A DNA stretch of 64,000 nt from Nocardioides lijunqiniae (GTDB taxonomy: Bacteria > Actinomycetota > Actinomycetes > Propionibacteriales > Nocardioidaceae): contig NZ_JACJGM010000022.1 of NCBI RefSeq assembly GCF_015024225.1, positions 1 to 64,000 of the forward strand. The letters are read 5' to 3'. Shown piece by piece: positions 34,800 through 43,131 of the stretch (its first letter is position 1; every line of letters begins with the position of its first letter). Made by a program: the position numbers and the translations under genes. The notes under the pieces were generated by a model, which was not told the origin of the DNA, did not search any database, and was given only the letters and a program-made list of their open reading frames with translations.

Positions 34800-36012
34800 C
34801 GGCGGTGTCCTTCCCCTGGTGCGCGGTGGTGGCGTCGAGCTCGGCGAGGATCTCGGCGGTGTGCTCCCCCAGGCCCGGGGCGCGCCCCAGCCGGCGGGTG
34901 CCGTTGGTGCTGAGCGGCGAGCGGGTGATCAGGACGCCGTCCACGTCGTCGACCAGGTCGAGGGCCGTCGCCTGGGCGCTGCGGGCCGCGTCGTGCGGCA
35001 TCAGCACGGGCGCGACGAGCACGCGGTGACGGCGCAGCCGCTCCAGGACCTCGTCCAGGCTCAGCTCCGCGACCCGCTCCTGCACGGCGGCCTCGAGCTC
35101 GTCGCGCTCGGAGACGCGGCCGGCGTTGCCCTGCCAGGCCTCACGGCCCAGCGCCTCGTCGAGGTCGAGCGCGGTCTGCAGCCGCTGGAACATCGCGTCG
35201 TTGGTGGCGCCCAGCACGACGTGACCGTCGGCGGCGGCGAAGGCGCGGTAGGGGACGATCGAGGGGTGCGCGCTGCCCCAGGCGCGCGGCGTGCCGCCGC
35301 CTGCCGACGTACTGGCGATGACGGTGCCGAGCGCGCTGACGGCGGTCGCGTAGAGCGAGACGTCGACGCGGCGGCCGCGGCCGGTGGAGGTGCGCTCGAG
35401 CAGCGCGGCGAGGATGCCGTTGATCATGGCCAGGCCGGTGGCGATGTCGACCATCGCGACGCCGAAGCGCACCGGCTCGCCGCCGTCGATCCCGGTGACG
35501 CCCATGAGGCCCGACTCGGCCTCGATGATCACCTCGGTGCCCGGGTGGTCGGCCATCGGGCCGTCGGTGCCGAAGCCGGTGATCGAGGCGTAGACCAGGT
35601 GCGGGAAGCGGGCCGTGACCAGCTCGGGATCGATGCCGAGGCGGTGGGTGACGCCGGGGCGGAAGTTCTCCACCACGATGTCGGCGGTCTCCATCAGCCC
35701 GTAGGCCTGCTCGCGCCCCTCGTCGGTCGTGAGGTCGAGGACGACGCTGCGCTTGCCGCGGTTGATGGCGTGGAAGTAGGCGCTGGAGTCGTCGACGAAC
35801 GGCGGACCCCAGGCGCGGGTCTCGTCCCCGACCCCCGGCATCTCGATCTTGACGACGTCGGCGCCCAGCTCGGCGAGGCTCATGGTGGCGTAGGGACCGG
35901 CCAGGACCCGGGTGAAGTCCAGGACCCGCAGGCCCTCCAGCGGACGGAACTCCGCGGTCGGTCGCTCCGTGGTGGGAGTGGCCGACGCCGTCGCGGGGCT
36001 CTGCTGCGCCAT
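34789..36012 (-). CDS. CaiB/BaiF family (family III) CoA transferase
   Basis: The 407-residue enzyme opens the operon. It has GLRVLDFTRVLAGPYATMSLAELGADVVKIE at residues 27-57 in short recognisable blocks, NRGKRSVVLDL, VENFRPG, and the catalytic Asp in FGVAMVDIATGL. The stretch SGLMGVTG followed by EPVRFGVAMVDIATG resembles succinyl-CoA:glutarate/3-hydroxy-3-methylglutarate CoA transferases (SUGCT type). It probably makes the CoA ester cleaved by the HMG-CoA-lyase-like enzyme at 25012. ATG 36012 has AGAGGA upstream. Confidence 0.9.
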   Translation of the reverse strand: MAQQSPATASATPTTERPTAEFRPLEGLRVLDFTRVLAGPYATMSLAELGADVVKIEMPGVGDETRAWGPPFVDDSSAYFHAINRGKRSVVLDLTTDEGREQAYGLMETADIVVENFRPGVTHRLGIDPELVTARFPHLVYASITGFGTDGPMADHPGTEVIIEAESGLMGVTGIDGGEPVRFGVAMVDIATGLAMINGILAALLERTSTGRGRRVDVSLYATAVSALGTVIASTSAGGGTPRAWGSAHPSIVPYRAFAAADGHVVLGATNDAMFQRLQTALDLDEALGREAWQGNAGRVSERDELEAAVQERVAELSLDEVLERLRRHRVLVAPVLMPHDAARSAQATALDLVDDVDGVLITRSPLSTNGTRRLGRAPGLGEHTAEILAELDATTAHQGKDTADVD

Positions 36013-36070
36013 GGGGATCCTCTCGGGTCGTCAAGCGGGTCGGAGCCCGTCCGGCTCCGTGACGGCCATC

Positions 36071-36135
36071 ACGCTAGGACGACCATTCATGTGTCCGCAC
36101 TGGCCGTTTTGCACGAATCCATGCACCTGTTGCAT
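36071..36135. promoter_or_regulatory. Divergent promoter with LysR-type operator
   Basis: In the 135-base gap between the divergent CoA transferase and LysR genes, ATGCACCTGTTGCAT (36121-36135) is a 5-5-5 inverted repeat. A second TGCA-containing block precedes it at about 36110. On the minus strand TAGCGT (36071-36076) looks like the -10 of the CoA transferase operon. The layout fits activation by the LysR protein encoded at 36148. Confidence 0.5.
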
Positions 36136-36147
36136 TAGTGTCGGCGT

Positions 36148-37062
36148 GTGACCGAGGGACCCGACCTGAGCCTGCGCGAGCTGCACCTGGTGCTCGCGGT
36201 GGCCGAGGCGCACAGCTTCACCGACGCCGCCGAGGCCTCCCACCTGTCCCAGAGCGCGCTGAGTCGCGCGGTCAACAACGCCGAGCGGCGCATCGGCGCG
36301 CGGCTCTTCGAGCGAACCACCCGCTCCGTGGTGCTGACCCCGGTGGGCGAGGAGCTGGTCCGCATCGCCCGCCGCCTCCTCGACGGCCACGCGCAGGGCA
36401 TGCAGGAGTTCGCGCTGTTCCGCGACGGCCTCGGCGGCGTCGTCCGCGTGGCCGCGCTCCCCTCGGTGGCGGCCACGGCGCTCCCGCCCCTGGTCGCGGA
36501 CCTACGTCGCGACAACCCCGGCGTCGTCGTCGACATCACCGACACCCTGGCCCACCTCGCGGTCGACCTCCTGGTCGCGGGCCGCGTGGACTTCGCGATC
36601 ACGGTCCCCGACGACCTGCCCGAGGGCGTCGCCTTCCGCCCCCTGCTCCAGGACCGGTTCCACGTCGCCTTCCGCTCCGACCACGCCTTCCACGGCCGCG
36701 AGTCCGTGACCTGGCGCGAGCTGGCCGACGAGCAGGTCGTCACCTTCGGCAGCGCCAGCAGTCTCCGGGCCCTCACCGACGAGGCCTTCGCCCGCGTCGG
36801 CGTCGCCCCGGCGACCACCGTCGAGGCCCAGAACATCGCGGTCATCGCCGGCCTCATCGCCGCCGGCCTCGGCGTCGCCGCCGCCCCCGCCCAGGTGCTC
36901 CCGCTCATGGCCTTCGCCAGGCTCGAGTCCGCGGAGCTCGTCGACCCCACGGTCGACCGCACCCTCGGCCTCGCCTACGTCCCCGGCCGCTCCCGCTCAC
37001 CCGCCGCCGACTACGTCGAGCGCGCCCTCATCGCCTCGCGCCTGGATGGCTCGGTCGGCTGA
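36148..37062 (+). CDS. LysR-family regulator, divergent from the CoA transferase operon
   Basis: The 304-residue protein has the winged helix at residues 5-65 (LRELHLVLAVAEAHSFTDAAEASHLSQSALSRAV, in the usual helix-turn-helix pattern) and an effector domain from about 90. It starts at GTG 36148; a GTG two bases upstream is out of frame. Divergent position implies it controls the ten-gene catabolic operon. Its 3' end is 12 bases from the convergent TetR gene. Confidence 0.92.
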   Translation: MTEGPDLSLRELHLVLAVAEAHSFTDAAEASHLSQSALSRAVNNAERRIGARLFERTTRSVVLTPVGEELVRIARRLLDGHAQGMQEFALFRDGLGGVVRVAALPSVAATALPPLVADLRRDNPGVVVDITDTLAHLAVDLLVAGRVDFAITVPDDLPEGVAFRPLLQDRFHVAFRSDHAFHGRESVTWRELADEQVVTFGSASSLRALTDEAFARVGVAPATTVEAQNIAVIAGLIAAGLGVAAAPAQVLPLMAFARLESAELVDPTVDRTLGLAYVPGRSRSPAADYVERALIASRLDGSVG

Positions 37063-37074
37063 CGCCGGACGAGG

Positions 37075-37671
37075 TCAGCGGGTCTGTCGCAGCAGCCGGT
37101 CGATGATGGCGAGAGGCGTCGCGACGTCTGCGGAGGCCCCCGTGAGCAGCTGGGCCCAGACGTACGTCATCGCGACCTGGGTCATGATCTCGGCGACCGC
37201 CCGGACCTCGTCCTCGGGCAGGTGGCTGTGGTCGTGCAGGAGCTGCTCGGTCCTGGCGACGGCGCGGCGCTGGACGAACCCGGTGGGCGACATGATGGAG
37301 ACCACCGCGAGCCGCGGCTCGTCGATCATCAGCGAGGCCGCCGGCGGGGAGTCCCGGACGCTCGTCAGGAACGTCGCCACCACCTGCCGGACGTGAACTG
37401 GGCCGGCGCCCGGGCTGGTACGGCGCGCGTGCGACCAGGCCCCGTCCACCAACGTCCAGAGAGCCTCGCCCAGGAGGCCGCTCCGGCTCCCGAACCACCG
37501 GTAGACCGTGGTGCGCCCGACGCCGCACTCCTCGGCCAGCCTGCGGACGTCGATCGTCTCCCCCGCGAGGAGCATCTCCCCCGCCCGCGCCACGACGGTC
37601 GCCCGGTCGGCCCCCGCGGAGAACCCGCGACGCGCCTGCCGGCCGGCCACCTCGCTCACCGGTCCAGTCAA
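37075..37671 (-). CDS. TetR/AcrR-family regulator
   Basis: The 198-residue protein has the TetR helix-turn-helix at about residues 25-70 (AGEMLLAGETIDVRRLAEECGVGRTTVYRWFGSRSGLL in the family arrangement) and a helical ligand domain ending ILDRLLRQTR-like (IIDRLLRQTR). The QsdR-like C-terminal pattern (VHVRQVVATFLTSVRDSPP) is suggestive but not decisive. The target may be its own promoter or the SGNH hydrolase gene, whose start is 133 bases away on the other strand. Confidence 0.88.
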   Translation of the reverse strand: MTGPVSEVAGRQARRGFSAGADRATVVARAGEMLLAGETIDVRRLAEECGVGRTTVYRWFGSRSGLLGEALWTLVDGAWSHARRTSPGAGPVHVRQVVATFLTSVRDSPPAASLMIDEPRLAVVSIMSPTGFVQRRAVARTEQLLHDHSHLPEDEVRAVAEIMTQVAMTYVWAQLLTGASADVATPLAIIDRLLRQTR

Positions 37672-37803
37672 CTACACCCCGGGCAGGGGTGGCCGATCGT
37701 GTTCCACTTGATTCGCCGCCTCCGGCACGTCGTGACGCCGCCGTCGCCCTGCCCTTGTGGGGCACGGTTGTCGAGCGGGGGAGGTCGGTGGCTCACTGCT
37801 CCC

Positions 37804-38634
37804 ATGACGACCAGCACGGCGGTGACCTATGTGGCGATCGGTGACAGCCTGTCGGAGGGCGTGGGTGACGTCCCGTGGCCCGACGGCACCGCCCGAGGAT
37901 GGACCGACCGGCTGGCCGGCCTGCTGGCCGACCACCACGCCTCCTGCGACTACGCCAACCTCGCGGTCCGCGGCTACCAGGCGGCCCAGGTCCGTGATCG
38001 CCAGCTGGCGGCGGCCGTGGCCCTCGCCCCGGACGTGGTGACGGTCACCGCCGGGATGAACGACATCCTGCGTCCCCGCGTCGACTTCGACGCGCTCGCA
38101 GCGACGCTCACCGATCTGGTGCTCCCCTTCCGGGCCATGGGGGCGCAGGTGCTGTTCGTCCCGATCCCCGACATCACGTTGATCTCACCGGCCGGGCGGC
38201 TGACGCTTCCGCGCCGGCTGCGCCTCAACGCGATCTACCAGCGGCTGTGCGACGAGTCCGGGGTGGTGCCGCTCACCTCGACGACGGACACCGTCTTCGA
38301 GGACCCGCGCGCCTGGGCCGAGGACCGGCTGCACCTCTCGCCGCTCGGGCACGAGCGGCTGGCGACGGGCGCCGCTGAGGCTCTCGGTCTCGAGGTGGAG
38401 CCCGGCTGGCAGTCCCCGCCGCCCGGACCTCCGCCGCAGCGGTCGCTCAGGACCGAGGCCGCGTGGTGGTCGCACCACGCCACTCCCTGGATCGGTCGGC
38501 GTCTGCGCGGCCGGTCGTCGGGTGACGGCCGCAGCGCCAAGCGCCCGGTGCTGATGCGTGTCGCACCCGCCGCCGATTCACTCGGGCTCGACCACGGCGG
38601 ACCCGGAGGCACCGACGAGCGGCCGGTCCGGTGA
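37804..38634 (+). CDS. SGNH/GDSL-family hydrolase (esterase/lipase type)
   Basis: The 276-residue protein begins at ATG 37804 and shows block I AIGDSLSEGVGD (nucleophile Ser), block II Gly in NLAVRGYQ, block III Asn in VTAGMNDI and block V RLHLSPLGH (catalytic Asp/His). No signal peptide is evident. The C-terminal TPWIGRRLRGRSSGDGRSAKRP is a conserved tail in actinobacterial members. The last 57 bases overlap the 3' end of the convergent Tad-locus gene. Substrate unknown, probably an acyl or acetyl ester. Confidence 0.88.
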   Translation: MTTSTAVTYVAIGDSLSEGVGDVPWPDGTARGWTDRLAGLLADHHASCDYANLAVRGYQAAQVRDRQLAAAVALAPDVVTVTAGMNDILRPRVDFDALAATLTDLVLPFRAMGAQVLFVPIPDITLISPAGRLTLPRRLRLNAIYQRLCDESGVVPLTSTTDTVFEDPRAWAEDRLHLSPLGHERLATGAAEALGLEVEPGWQSPPPGPPPQRSLRTEAAWWSHHATPWIGRRLRGRSSGDGRSAKRPVLMRVAPAADSLGLDHGGPGGTDERPVR

Positions 38635-39033
38635 GCCGGGGACGCTGAGCGGCAGGTCGACGGGGGCGCGCAGGTCGACGGTGATCCGGGTGACGTCGAC
38701 GTCGACGTCGTAGGACAGGCCGGGGTACTTGTCGTAGGCGCCGACCTCACGCAGGTAGGAGCGTACGGCGGCGCGGGCCTGCGGCTGGGTGAGCTCGAGA
38801 CGCTCGTCGGGCACGCCGCCCTCGTAGACGTCGCGGCCGGTCGCGCCGGCGTCCGCGCCGGCCAGGGCCGCGCCGTCGGCGAGGGTGTCGAGGCCCTGGC
38901 GCTGGAGGTACGCCGCGGAGGCGTCGACCACGACGGCCACGCCCAGCGCCAGGACGGCGGCGAAGCCGATGATCAGCACCATCGAGGAGCCCCGCTCGTC
39001 GCGCCTACGACGGATCGTGCGCCGGGCCATCAC
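38578..39033 (-). CDS. TadG-like pilus-assembly protein (Rv3654c-like)
   Basis: The 151-residue protein has an N-terminal positively charged stretch, DERGSSMVLIIGFAAVLALGVAVVVDASAAYLQRQGLDTLADGAALAGAD with a single TM helix, as in TadG/helicase-linked Rv3654c-type proteins, followed by a secreted domain. Unlike the two TadE genes before it, it lacks the acidic residue at +5 after the Gly, so processing as a prepilin is doubtful. It starts at GTG 39033 or ATG 39030 and overlaps the preceding TadE stop. Confidence 0.78.
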   Translation of the reverse strand: MMARRTIRRRRDERGSSMVLIIGFAAVLALGVAVVVDASAAYLQRQGLDTLADGAALAGADAGATGRDVYEGGVPDERLELTQPQARAAVRSYLREVGAYDKYPGLSYDVDVDVTRITVDLRAPVDLPLSVPGSPDRPLVGASGSAVVEPE

Positions 39034-39476
39034 TCCACCTCCTGGTACTGCCCGATCGGCACCGTGTGCGTCGCGTCCAGCGCGAAGCTCGGCCGGTCAC
39101 CACCCAGCACCTCGGGCATCAGCGGCAGGTCCACGCGCGAGGCGATGTGGACCGTGATCACCGCTCCCCCGCTGTGACAGCTCGTGCCCGCAGACTCACA
39201 CGTGACGGTGACGGTGAGCGGCGCGTCGCCCAGCCCCTGGTCGGCGAGCGCCTGCCGCGCGGCGGCCTTGGCGCGACGCCTGCCCTCGGCGTCGTCGGGC
39301 GCGAGCGCGTAGGCGCGGCCGGCCGCGCGGGCCGCCGCACTCGTGCCGAACGCACCCTTCTGCACCTCGAAGACCGACAGCACGATCCACAGCATCGGGA
39401 CCAGCAGCAGGATGCCGAGCCACGCCAGCTCGACCGCCGCGCTCCCCTCCTCCTCTCGCGTACGGCGCACGCTCAC
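39030..39476 (-). CDS. TadE-like pseudopilin
   Basis: The 148-residue protein has EEEGSAAVELAWLGILLLVPMLWIVLSV: a short charged leader, a Gly cleavage site, Glu at +5 and a hydrophobic helix, as in TadE and other type IVb pseudopilins. The exported part contains two Cys (CESAGTSC) that may form a disulfide. GTG 39476 overlaps the stop of the next TadE gene upstream, within the Tad operon. Confidence 0.82.
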   Translation of the reverse strand: MSVRRTREEEGSAAVELAWLGILLLVPMLWIVLSVFEVQKGAFGTSAAARAAGRAYALAPDDAEGRRRAKAAARQALADQGLGDAPLTVTVTCESAGTSCHSGGAVITVHIASRVDLPLMPEVLGGDRPSFALDATHTVPIGQYQEVE

Positions 39477-39877
39477 GGCGCCTCCTCGACCGCGTGCCCC
39501 TGCACGTCCAGCTCGACCGCGGGACCACCGATCCCAAGCGCGGGCACCCGCGCATGGATGGTCACCTCCACGACCGGCGCCCCGTCGACCATCACCCGGC
39601 GGACCGTCACGTCCTCGGCGTACCGCCCGGCGATCGCCGCCTCGACCTGCTCGCGGGTCAGCGCTGCACCGTCGGCCGCATCGCGGTCGGCGGTCGCCGC
39701 CAGCCGGGCACCCTCGGACGCAGCGGCGGCGAGCGAGTTGCGCACCAGCAGGACCAGCGACACCTGGAGGATGCCGAGGAACAGCGGCACCAGCACGAGC
39801 AGCACCAGCACGAAGTCGACGACGGCCGCACCGCGCTCGGACCGAGGCCCGCCGCGCGACCGGAGCCGGGCGAGCAC
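39473..39877 (-). CDS. TadE-like pseudopilin
   Basis: The 134-residue reading starts at GTG 39877, which shares one base with the TAG of the pilin gene. SERGAAVVDFVLVLLVLVPLFLGILQ shows the Gly cleavage site, Asp at +5 and a hydrophobic helix, as in TadE proteins. The C-terminal part has VRRVMVDGAPVVEVTIHARVPAL, typical of the exported TadE domain. Paralogue of the gene at 39030. Confidence 0.82.
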   Translation of the reverse strand: MLARLRSRGGPRSERGAAVVDFVLVLLVLVPLFLGILQVSLVLLVRNSLAAAASEGARLAATADRDAADGAALTREQVEAAIAGRYAEDVTVRRVMVDGAPVVEVTIHARVPALGIGGPAVELDVQGHAVEEAP

Positions 39878-40071
39878 TACTTCACCGAGTTGAGCGCGTC
39901 CCTCAGCATCTGGGAGAGCGCCCCCTCGGCGACGCCCCAGATCACCACCACGATGCCCGCGGACATCACGGTGACCAGCACCCACTCGGGCACGTCGCCG
40001 CGCTCGTCGCGCCGTCGTGACACCGCGAGGGCGGCGTGCAGGCGGGCCATCAGTACTGCGAGGTTCTCCAT
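39877..40071 (-). CDS. Small Flp/Tad-locus pilin-like protein
   Basis: A 64-residue protein from ATG 40071 with AAGGA upstream. It has a charged leader (RRRDERG), then DVPEWVLVTVMSAGIVVVIWGV, a hydrophobic pilin helix with an acidic residue close to the Gly, and a short amphipathic tail. Its size and position after tadABC genes fit the major pilin subunit of actinobacterial Tad systems. Processing requires a prepilin peptidase not encoded in this window. Confidence 0.75.
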   Translation of the reverse strand: MENLAVLMARLHAALAVSRRRDERGDVPEWVLVTVMSAGIVVVIWGVAEGALSQMLRDALNSVK

Positions 40072-40091
40072 GTTGCGTCCTTCCCGAGAGA

Positions 40092-41033
40092 TCAAGGAGT
40101 GGTCAGGTCGAGGCCCACGACGCCGGGCCAGAAGGCGAAGAGGATGGTCACCGGGAGCACCACGAAGACGACCGGCACCATCATGAAGATCTCGCGCCGC
40201 GCGGCGACCTCGATCAGCTCGCGACGCCCGGCCTCGCGTACGTCGGCGGCCTGGGCGTGCAGGACCTCGGCCAACGGCGTGCCGCGCTCCACGGCGACGG
40301 CGATGCCCTGCGCGAAGCGCGACACCAACGACAGCCCACTGGCCGCCGCCATCGCGTCGAAGGCGGTCGAGACCGGCTCGCCGGTGCGCACCGCCGCGAG
40401 CACCTTGGCGAGGTCGCCGGACAGCTCGCCGCCGCTGCGCCGTACGACCCGGTCGAGCGCCGCGACCGGGCTCTCCCCCGCGGCGACCGCCAGCGCGAGC
40501 AGCTCCGCGACCGTCGGGAACTCCGCCAGGATGCGCCGCTCGCGGCTGGTCGCCTGGCCGCTGAGGCGGTTGTCGCGCGCGATCACCCCGACCGCGAACC
40601 CGACTCCGCAGAGCGCCACCAGACCCACGGCACCGCCGGGGTCCGTGACCGTCTTGAGCAGTCCGTAGGCGGCCACGATCGCCAGGCCGGCCAGTCCCCA
40701 CAGCACCTGCTCGCTGCGGAACTCGTGCACCGTCCTGTCGATCGCCGCCCGCTCGAGCCGGCGGCGTACGGACGCCGAGCCGCCGAGCACGCGCTCGACG
40801 GTGTCGGCCATCGAGCGCAGCACCGGCCCGAAGACGCCGGCCGCGGCGGACGTCGGCGAGCTGGACGCGACCCGCAGCGCCGGCGTCCGGCCGACGTGGG
40901 GCAGGTCGCGCACGTAGGGAAGGACCCGTGTCGCCAGCTGCGGGCGGCCGATGACCCGCACCCGGGAGCCGACCAGCACCAGGCCGGCGCCCGCCAGCGC
41001 CCCGAGCACCGCGCCCCACAGCAGCAGCGTCAC
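40092..41033 (-). CDS. tadC: Type II secretion F-family inner-membrane protein (TadC-like)
   Basis: The 313-residue protein has an N-terminal TM pair, a cytoplasmic T2SSF domain at about 150-275 (EFPTVAELLALAVAAGESPVAALDRVV, GELSGDLAKVLAAVRTGEPV) and a C-terminal TM with FMMVPVVFVVLPVTILFAFWP. GTG 41033 overlaps the tadB stop. It is the second platform protein of the Tad machine. Confidence 0.9.
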   Translation of the reverse strand: MTLLLWGAVLGALAGAGLVLVGSRVRVIGRPQLATRVLPYVRDLPHVGRTPALRVASSSPTSAAAGVFGPVLRSMADTVERVLGGSASVRRRLERAAIDRTVHEFRSEQVLWGLAGLAIVAAYGLLKTVTDPGGAVGLVALCGVGFAVGVIARDNRLSGQATSRERRILAEFPTVAELLALAVAAGESPVAALDRVVRRSGGELSGDLAKVLAAVRTGEPVSTAFDAMAAASGLSLVSRFAQGIAVAVERGTPLAEVLHAQAADVREAGRRELIEVAARREIFMMVPVVFVVLPVTILFAFWPGVVGLDLTTP

Positions 41034-41884
41034 GACAGGATCCGCCTCTCGGTGGGGAGGCGGCCGATGCGCATCATCAGCCGGTAGGCCGCCAGGCACA
41101 GGACCGCGCCGACGCCGAGCACGACGGCACCCTCGGGTGACGAGTAGCGCTGGATCACCTCCGACTGGAACGACATGAACAGCAGCACCAGCCACGGCGC
41201 CGCGACTGCGAGGCGGGCGCCGTTGACCGTCCACGCCTGCCGCGACTCCAGCTCGGAACGGGTGCGGGCATCGTCGCGGAGGTAGCCCGACAGGTTCCGC
41301 AGCAGGCGCCCGAGCTCGCCCCCGCCCACCTCCCGCGCGATGCGCAGCCCCTCGATGACCCGGTCTCCGACAGGATCGGCCAGCCGCACCTTGAGCCGGT
41401 CGAGGCTCTCTCCGAACCGCCCCGTCACCTGGTAGTCCAGCGCGAACGCGTCGAACGCGTCGCGCAGCGGCTCCGGCCCGCGCACCGCCAGCCCCGCCAG
41501 GGCGTCGGGCAACGACATCCCCGCACGTACGGCGGACGCCAGGTTGTCCACCGCCTCCGGCCACACCTCGGCGAACTCCCGCTGACGGCGTCGCGCCCGA
41601 CCCGACACCACCGCGACCGGCAGGTAGGCGCCCATCGCACCGAACGCCACGGCGACGGGCGCCGTGCGGGACACGACCTGGATGACGAGGGCGACCACGA
41701 CGCCACACACCAGGCACAGCAGGGCGAACGCCGCCAGCGACACCTCGCCGAGTCCGGCGCGCGCGAGCAGCTGGGCGCCCCGACCGTCGGCGCGCGACGG
41801 GTGACGAGGCTGGCGGGGCACGAAGACCGCCGACCAGACCAGCATCAGCCCGATGCCGACGCCCAGCCCGACCAGCGCGCCCAT
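41030..41884 (-). CDS. tadB: Type II secretion F-family inner-membrane protein (TadB-like)
   Basis: The 284-residue protein has TM segments at about 1-20, 45-85 and 215-265 and the T2SSF domain (WPEAVDNLASAVRAGMSLPDALAGLA, then IAREVGGGELGRLLRNLSGYL). ATG 41884 shares one base with the tadA/cpaF stop (TGATG). It forms the platform on which the TadA ATPase acts. Confidence 0.9.
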   Translation of the reverse strand: MGALVGLGVGIGLMLVWSAVFVPRQPRHPSRADGRGAQLLARAGLGEVSLAAFALLCLVCGVVVALVIQVVSRTAPVAVAFGAMGAYLPVAVVSGRARRRQREFAEVWPEAVDNLASAVRAGMSLPDALAGLAVRGPEPLRDAFDAFALDYQVTGRFGESLDRLKVRLADPVGDRVIEGLRIAREVGGGELGRLLRNLSGYLRDDARTRSELESRQAWTVNGARLAVAAPWLVLLFMSFQSEVIQRYSSPEGAVVLGVGAVLCLAAYRLMMRIGRLPTERRILS

Positions 41885-43131
41885 CAGCGGTCCTGACCCA
41901 GGATCCGGTGGACGTCGATGCCGGCCCGCTCGTAGAGCTCGATGCGCGGCGGCATCCCGTTGACCCGCTGCAGCTCGCCCCCGCGCCGCTCGAAGATCGA
42001 CTCGGTCTCGATGATGTCGTTCTCGACCCGACCGGGCACGCCCACGACCTCGTTGACCCGGCGCACGCCTTGGTGGTCGATGCCGAGGTGGACCACCAGG
42101 TCGACGGACGCGGCGACGGTGGGCACGACGAAGCGGGCCGAGATGTTCTCGCCGGCCAGCAGCGGCAGCGTGCACATCTTCACCAGCGCCTCGCGCGCGC
42201 TGTTGGCGTGCAGCGTGCACATGCCCGGCAGCCCGGCGTTGAGGGCGAGCAGCAGGTCCAAGCACTCCTCCGATCGCACCTCGCCCACGATGATCCGGCT
42301 CGGCCGCATACGTAGGCTCTCCTTGACCAGGTCGCGCAGCTTGATCTCGCCGGTGCCCTCGAGCCCGGACTGGCGCGTCTGCATCGGCACCCAGTCGGGG
42401 TGCGGGAAGCGCAGCTCGAAGACCTCCTCCGCCGACACCACCCGGTCGCCGCCGGGGATGGCCGCGGCCAGGCAGTTGAGCATCGTGGTCTTGCCGGCCT
42501 GCGTGCCACCGGCGACCAGGACGTTGAGCCCCGCCCGCACCGACGCCTCCAGGAACGCCGCCGCCCGCGGCGTCAGGCTGCCGAGCTCGACCAGGTCGGA
42601 GAGCCGCGCCGCACGAAGCACGAACTTGCGGATGTTGACCGCCGAGAAGCCACGGCTGATCCCCTCCAGCACGACGTGCAGCCGGTGCCCCTCGGGCAGC
42701 ATCGCGTCGACGAACGGCTGGCTGATGTCGATGCGGCGGCCACTGGACTTGAGCATCCGCTCCACCAGCTCGGACACCTGCCCCTGGCTGAGCATCAGGT
42801 TGGTCAGCTCGTGCCGGCCGTGCCGCGCGATGAACACCCGCGACGGGTCGTTGATCCAGATCTCCTCGACCGCGGGGTCATCGAGGAACGGCTGCAGCGG
42901 CCCGAACCCCGACACCCGCGCGACCAGCTCGCCCACGACAGCGCCCGCGTCGGCCACGGGCGCCACCTGACCGGTCAGGCTCCGCTCGTCGTGCTCGCGC
43001 ACCACGCTCTCAGCGATGCGTCGTACGACGACCGCGTCGCGCTGGGGGTCCACGCCCTCGCGGCGGACGAGCGCGCGCACGTGCTCGTCCAGCTCATCGA
43101 CCAAAGCACCCTGCGCATCAGCCTGCGTCAT
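41884..43131 (-). CDS. cpaF: Tad/CpaF-family secretion ATPase
   Basis: The protein powers pilus assembly. From ATG 43131 (MTQADAQGALVDE) it has 415 residues; upstream ATG 43203 would add 24 low-complexity residues. Motifs: FLDDPAVEEIWINDPSRVFIARHGR in the N-terminal domain, Walker A GGTQAGKTT near residue 205, Asp box RFPHPDW, Walker B RIIVGEVRSEECLDLLLALN and His box GMCTLHANS. Closest to actinobacterial TadA. It leads the operon that continues through tadB, tadC, pilin, tadE, tadE and tadG. Confidence 0.93.
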   Translation of the reverse strand: MTQADAQGALVDELDEHVRALVRREGVDPQRDAVVVRRIAESVVREHDERSLTGQVAPVADAGAVVGELVARVSGFGPLQPFLDDPAVEEIWINDPSRVFIARHGRHELTNLMLSQGQVSELVERMLKSSGRRIDISQPFVDAMLPEGHRLHVVLEGISRGFSAVNIRKFVLRAARLSDLVELGSLTPRAAAFLEASVRAGLNVLVAGGTQAGKTTMLNCLAAAIPGGDRVVSAEEVFELRFPHPDWVPMQTRQSGLEGTGEIKLRDLVKESLRMRPSRIIVGEVRSEECLDLLLALNAGLPGMCTLHANSAREALVKMCTLPLLAGENISARFVVPTVAASVDLVVHLGIDHQGVRRVNEVVGVPGRVENDIIETESIFERRGGELQRVNGMPPRIELYERAGIDVHRILGQDR

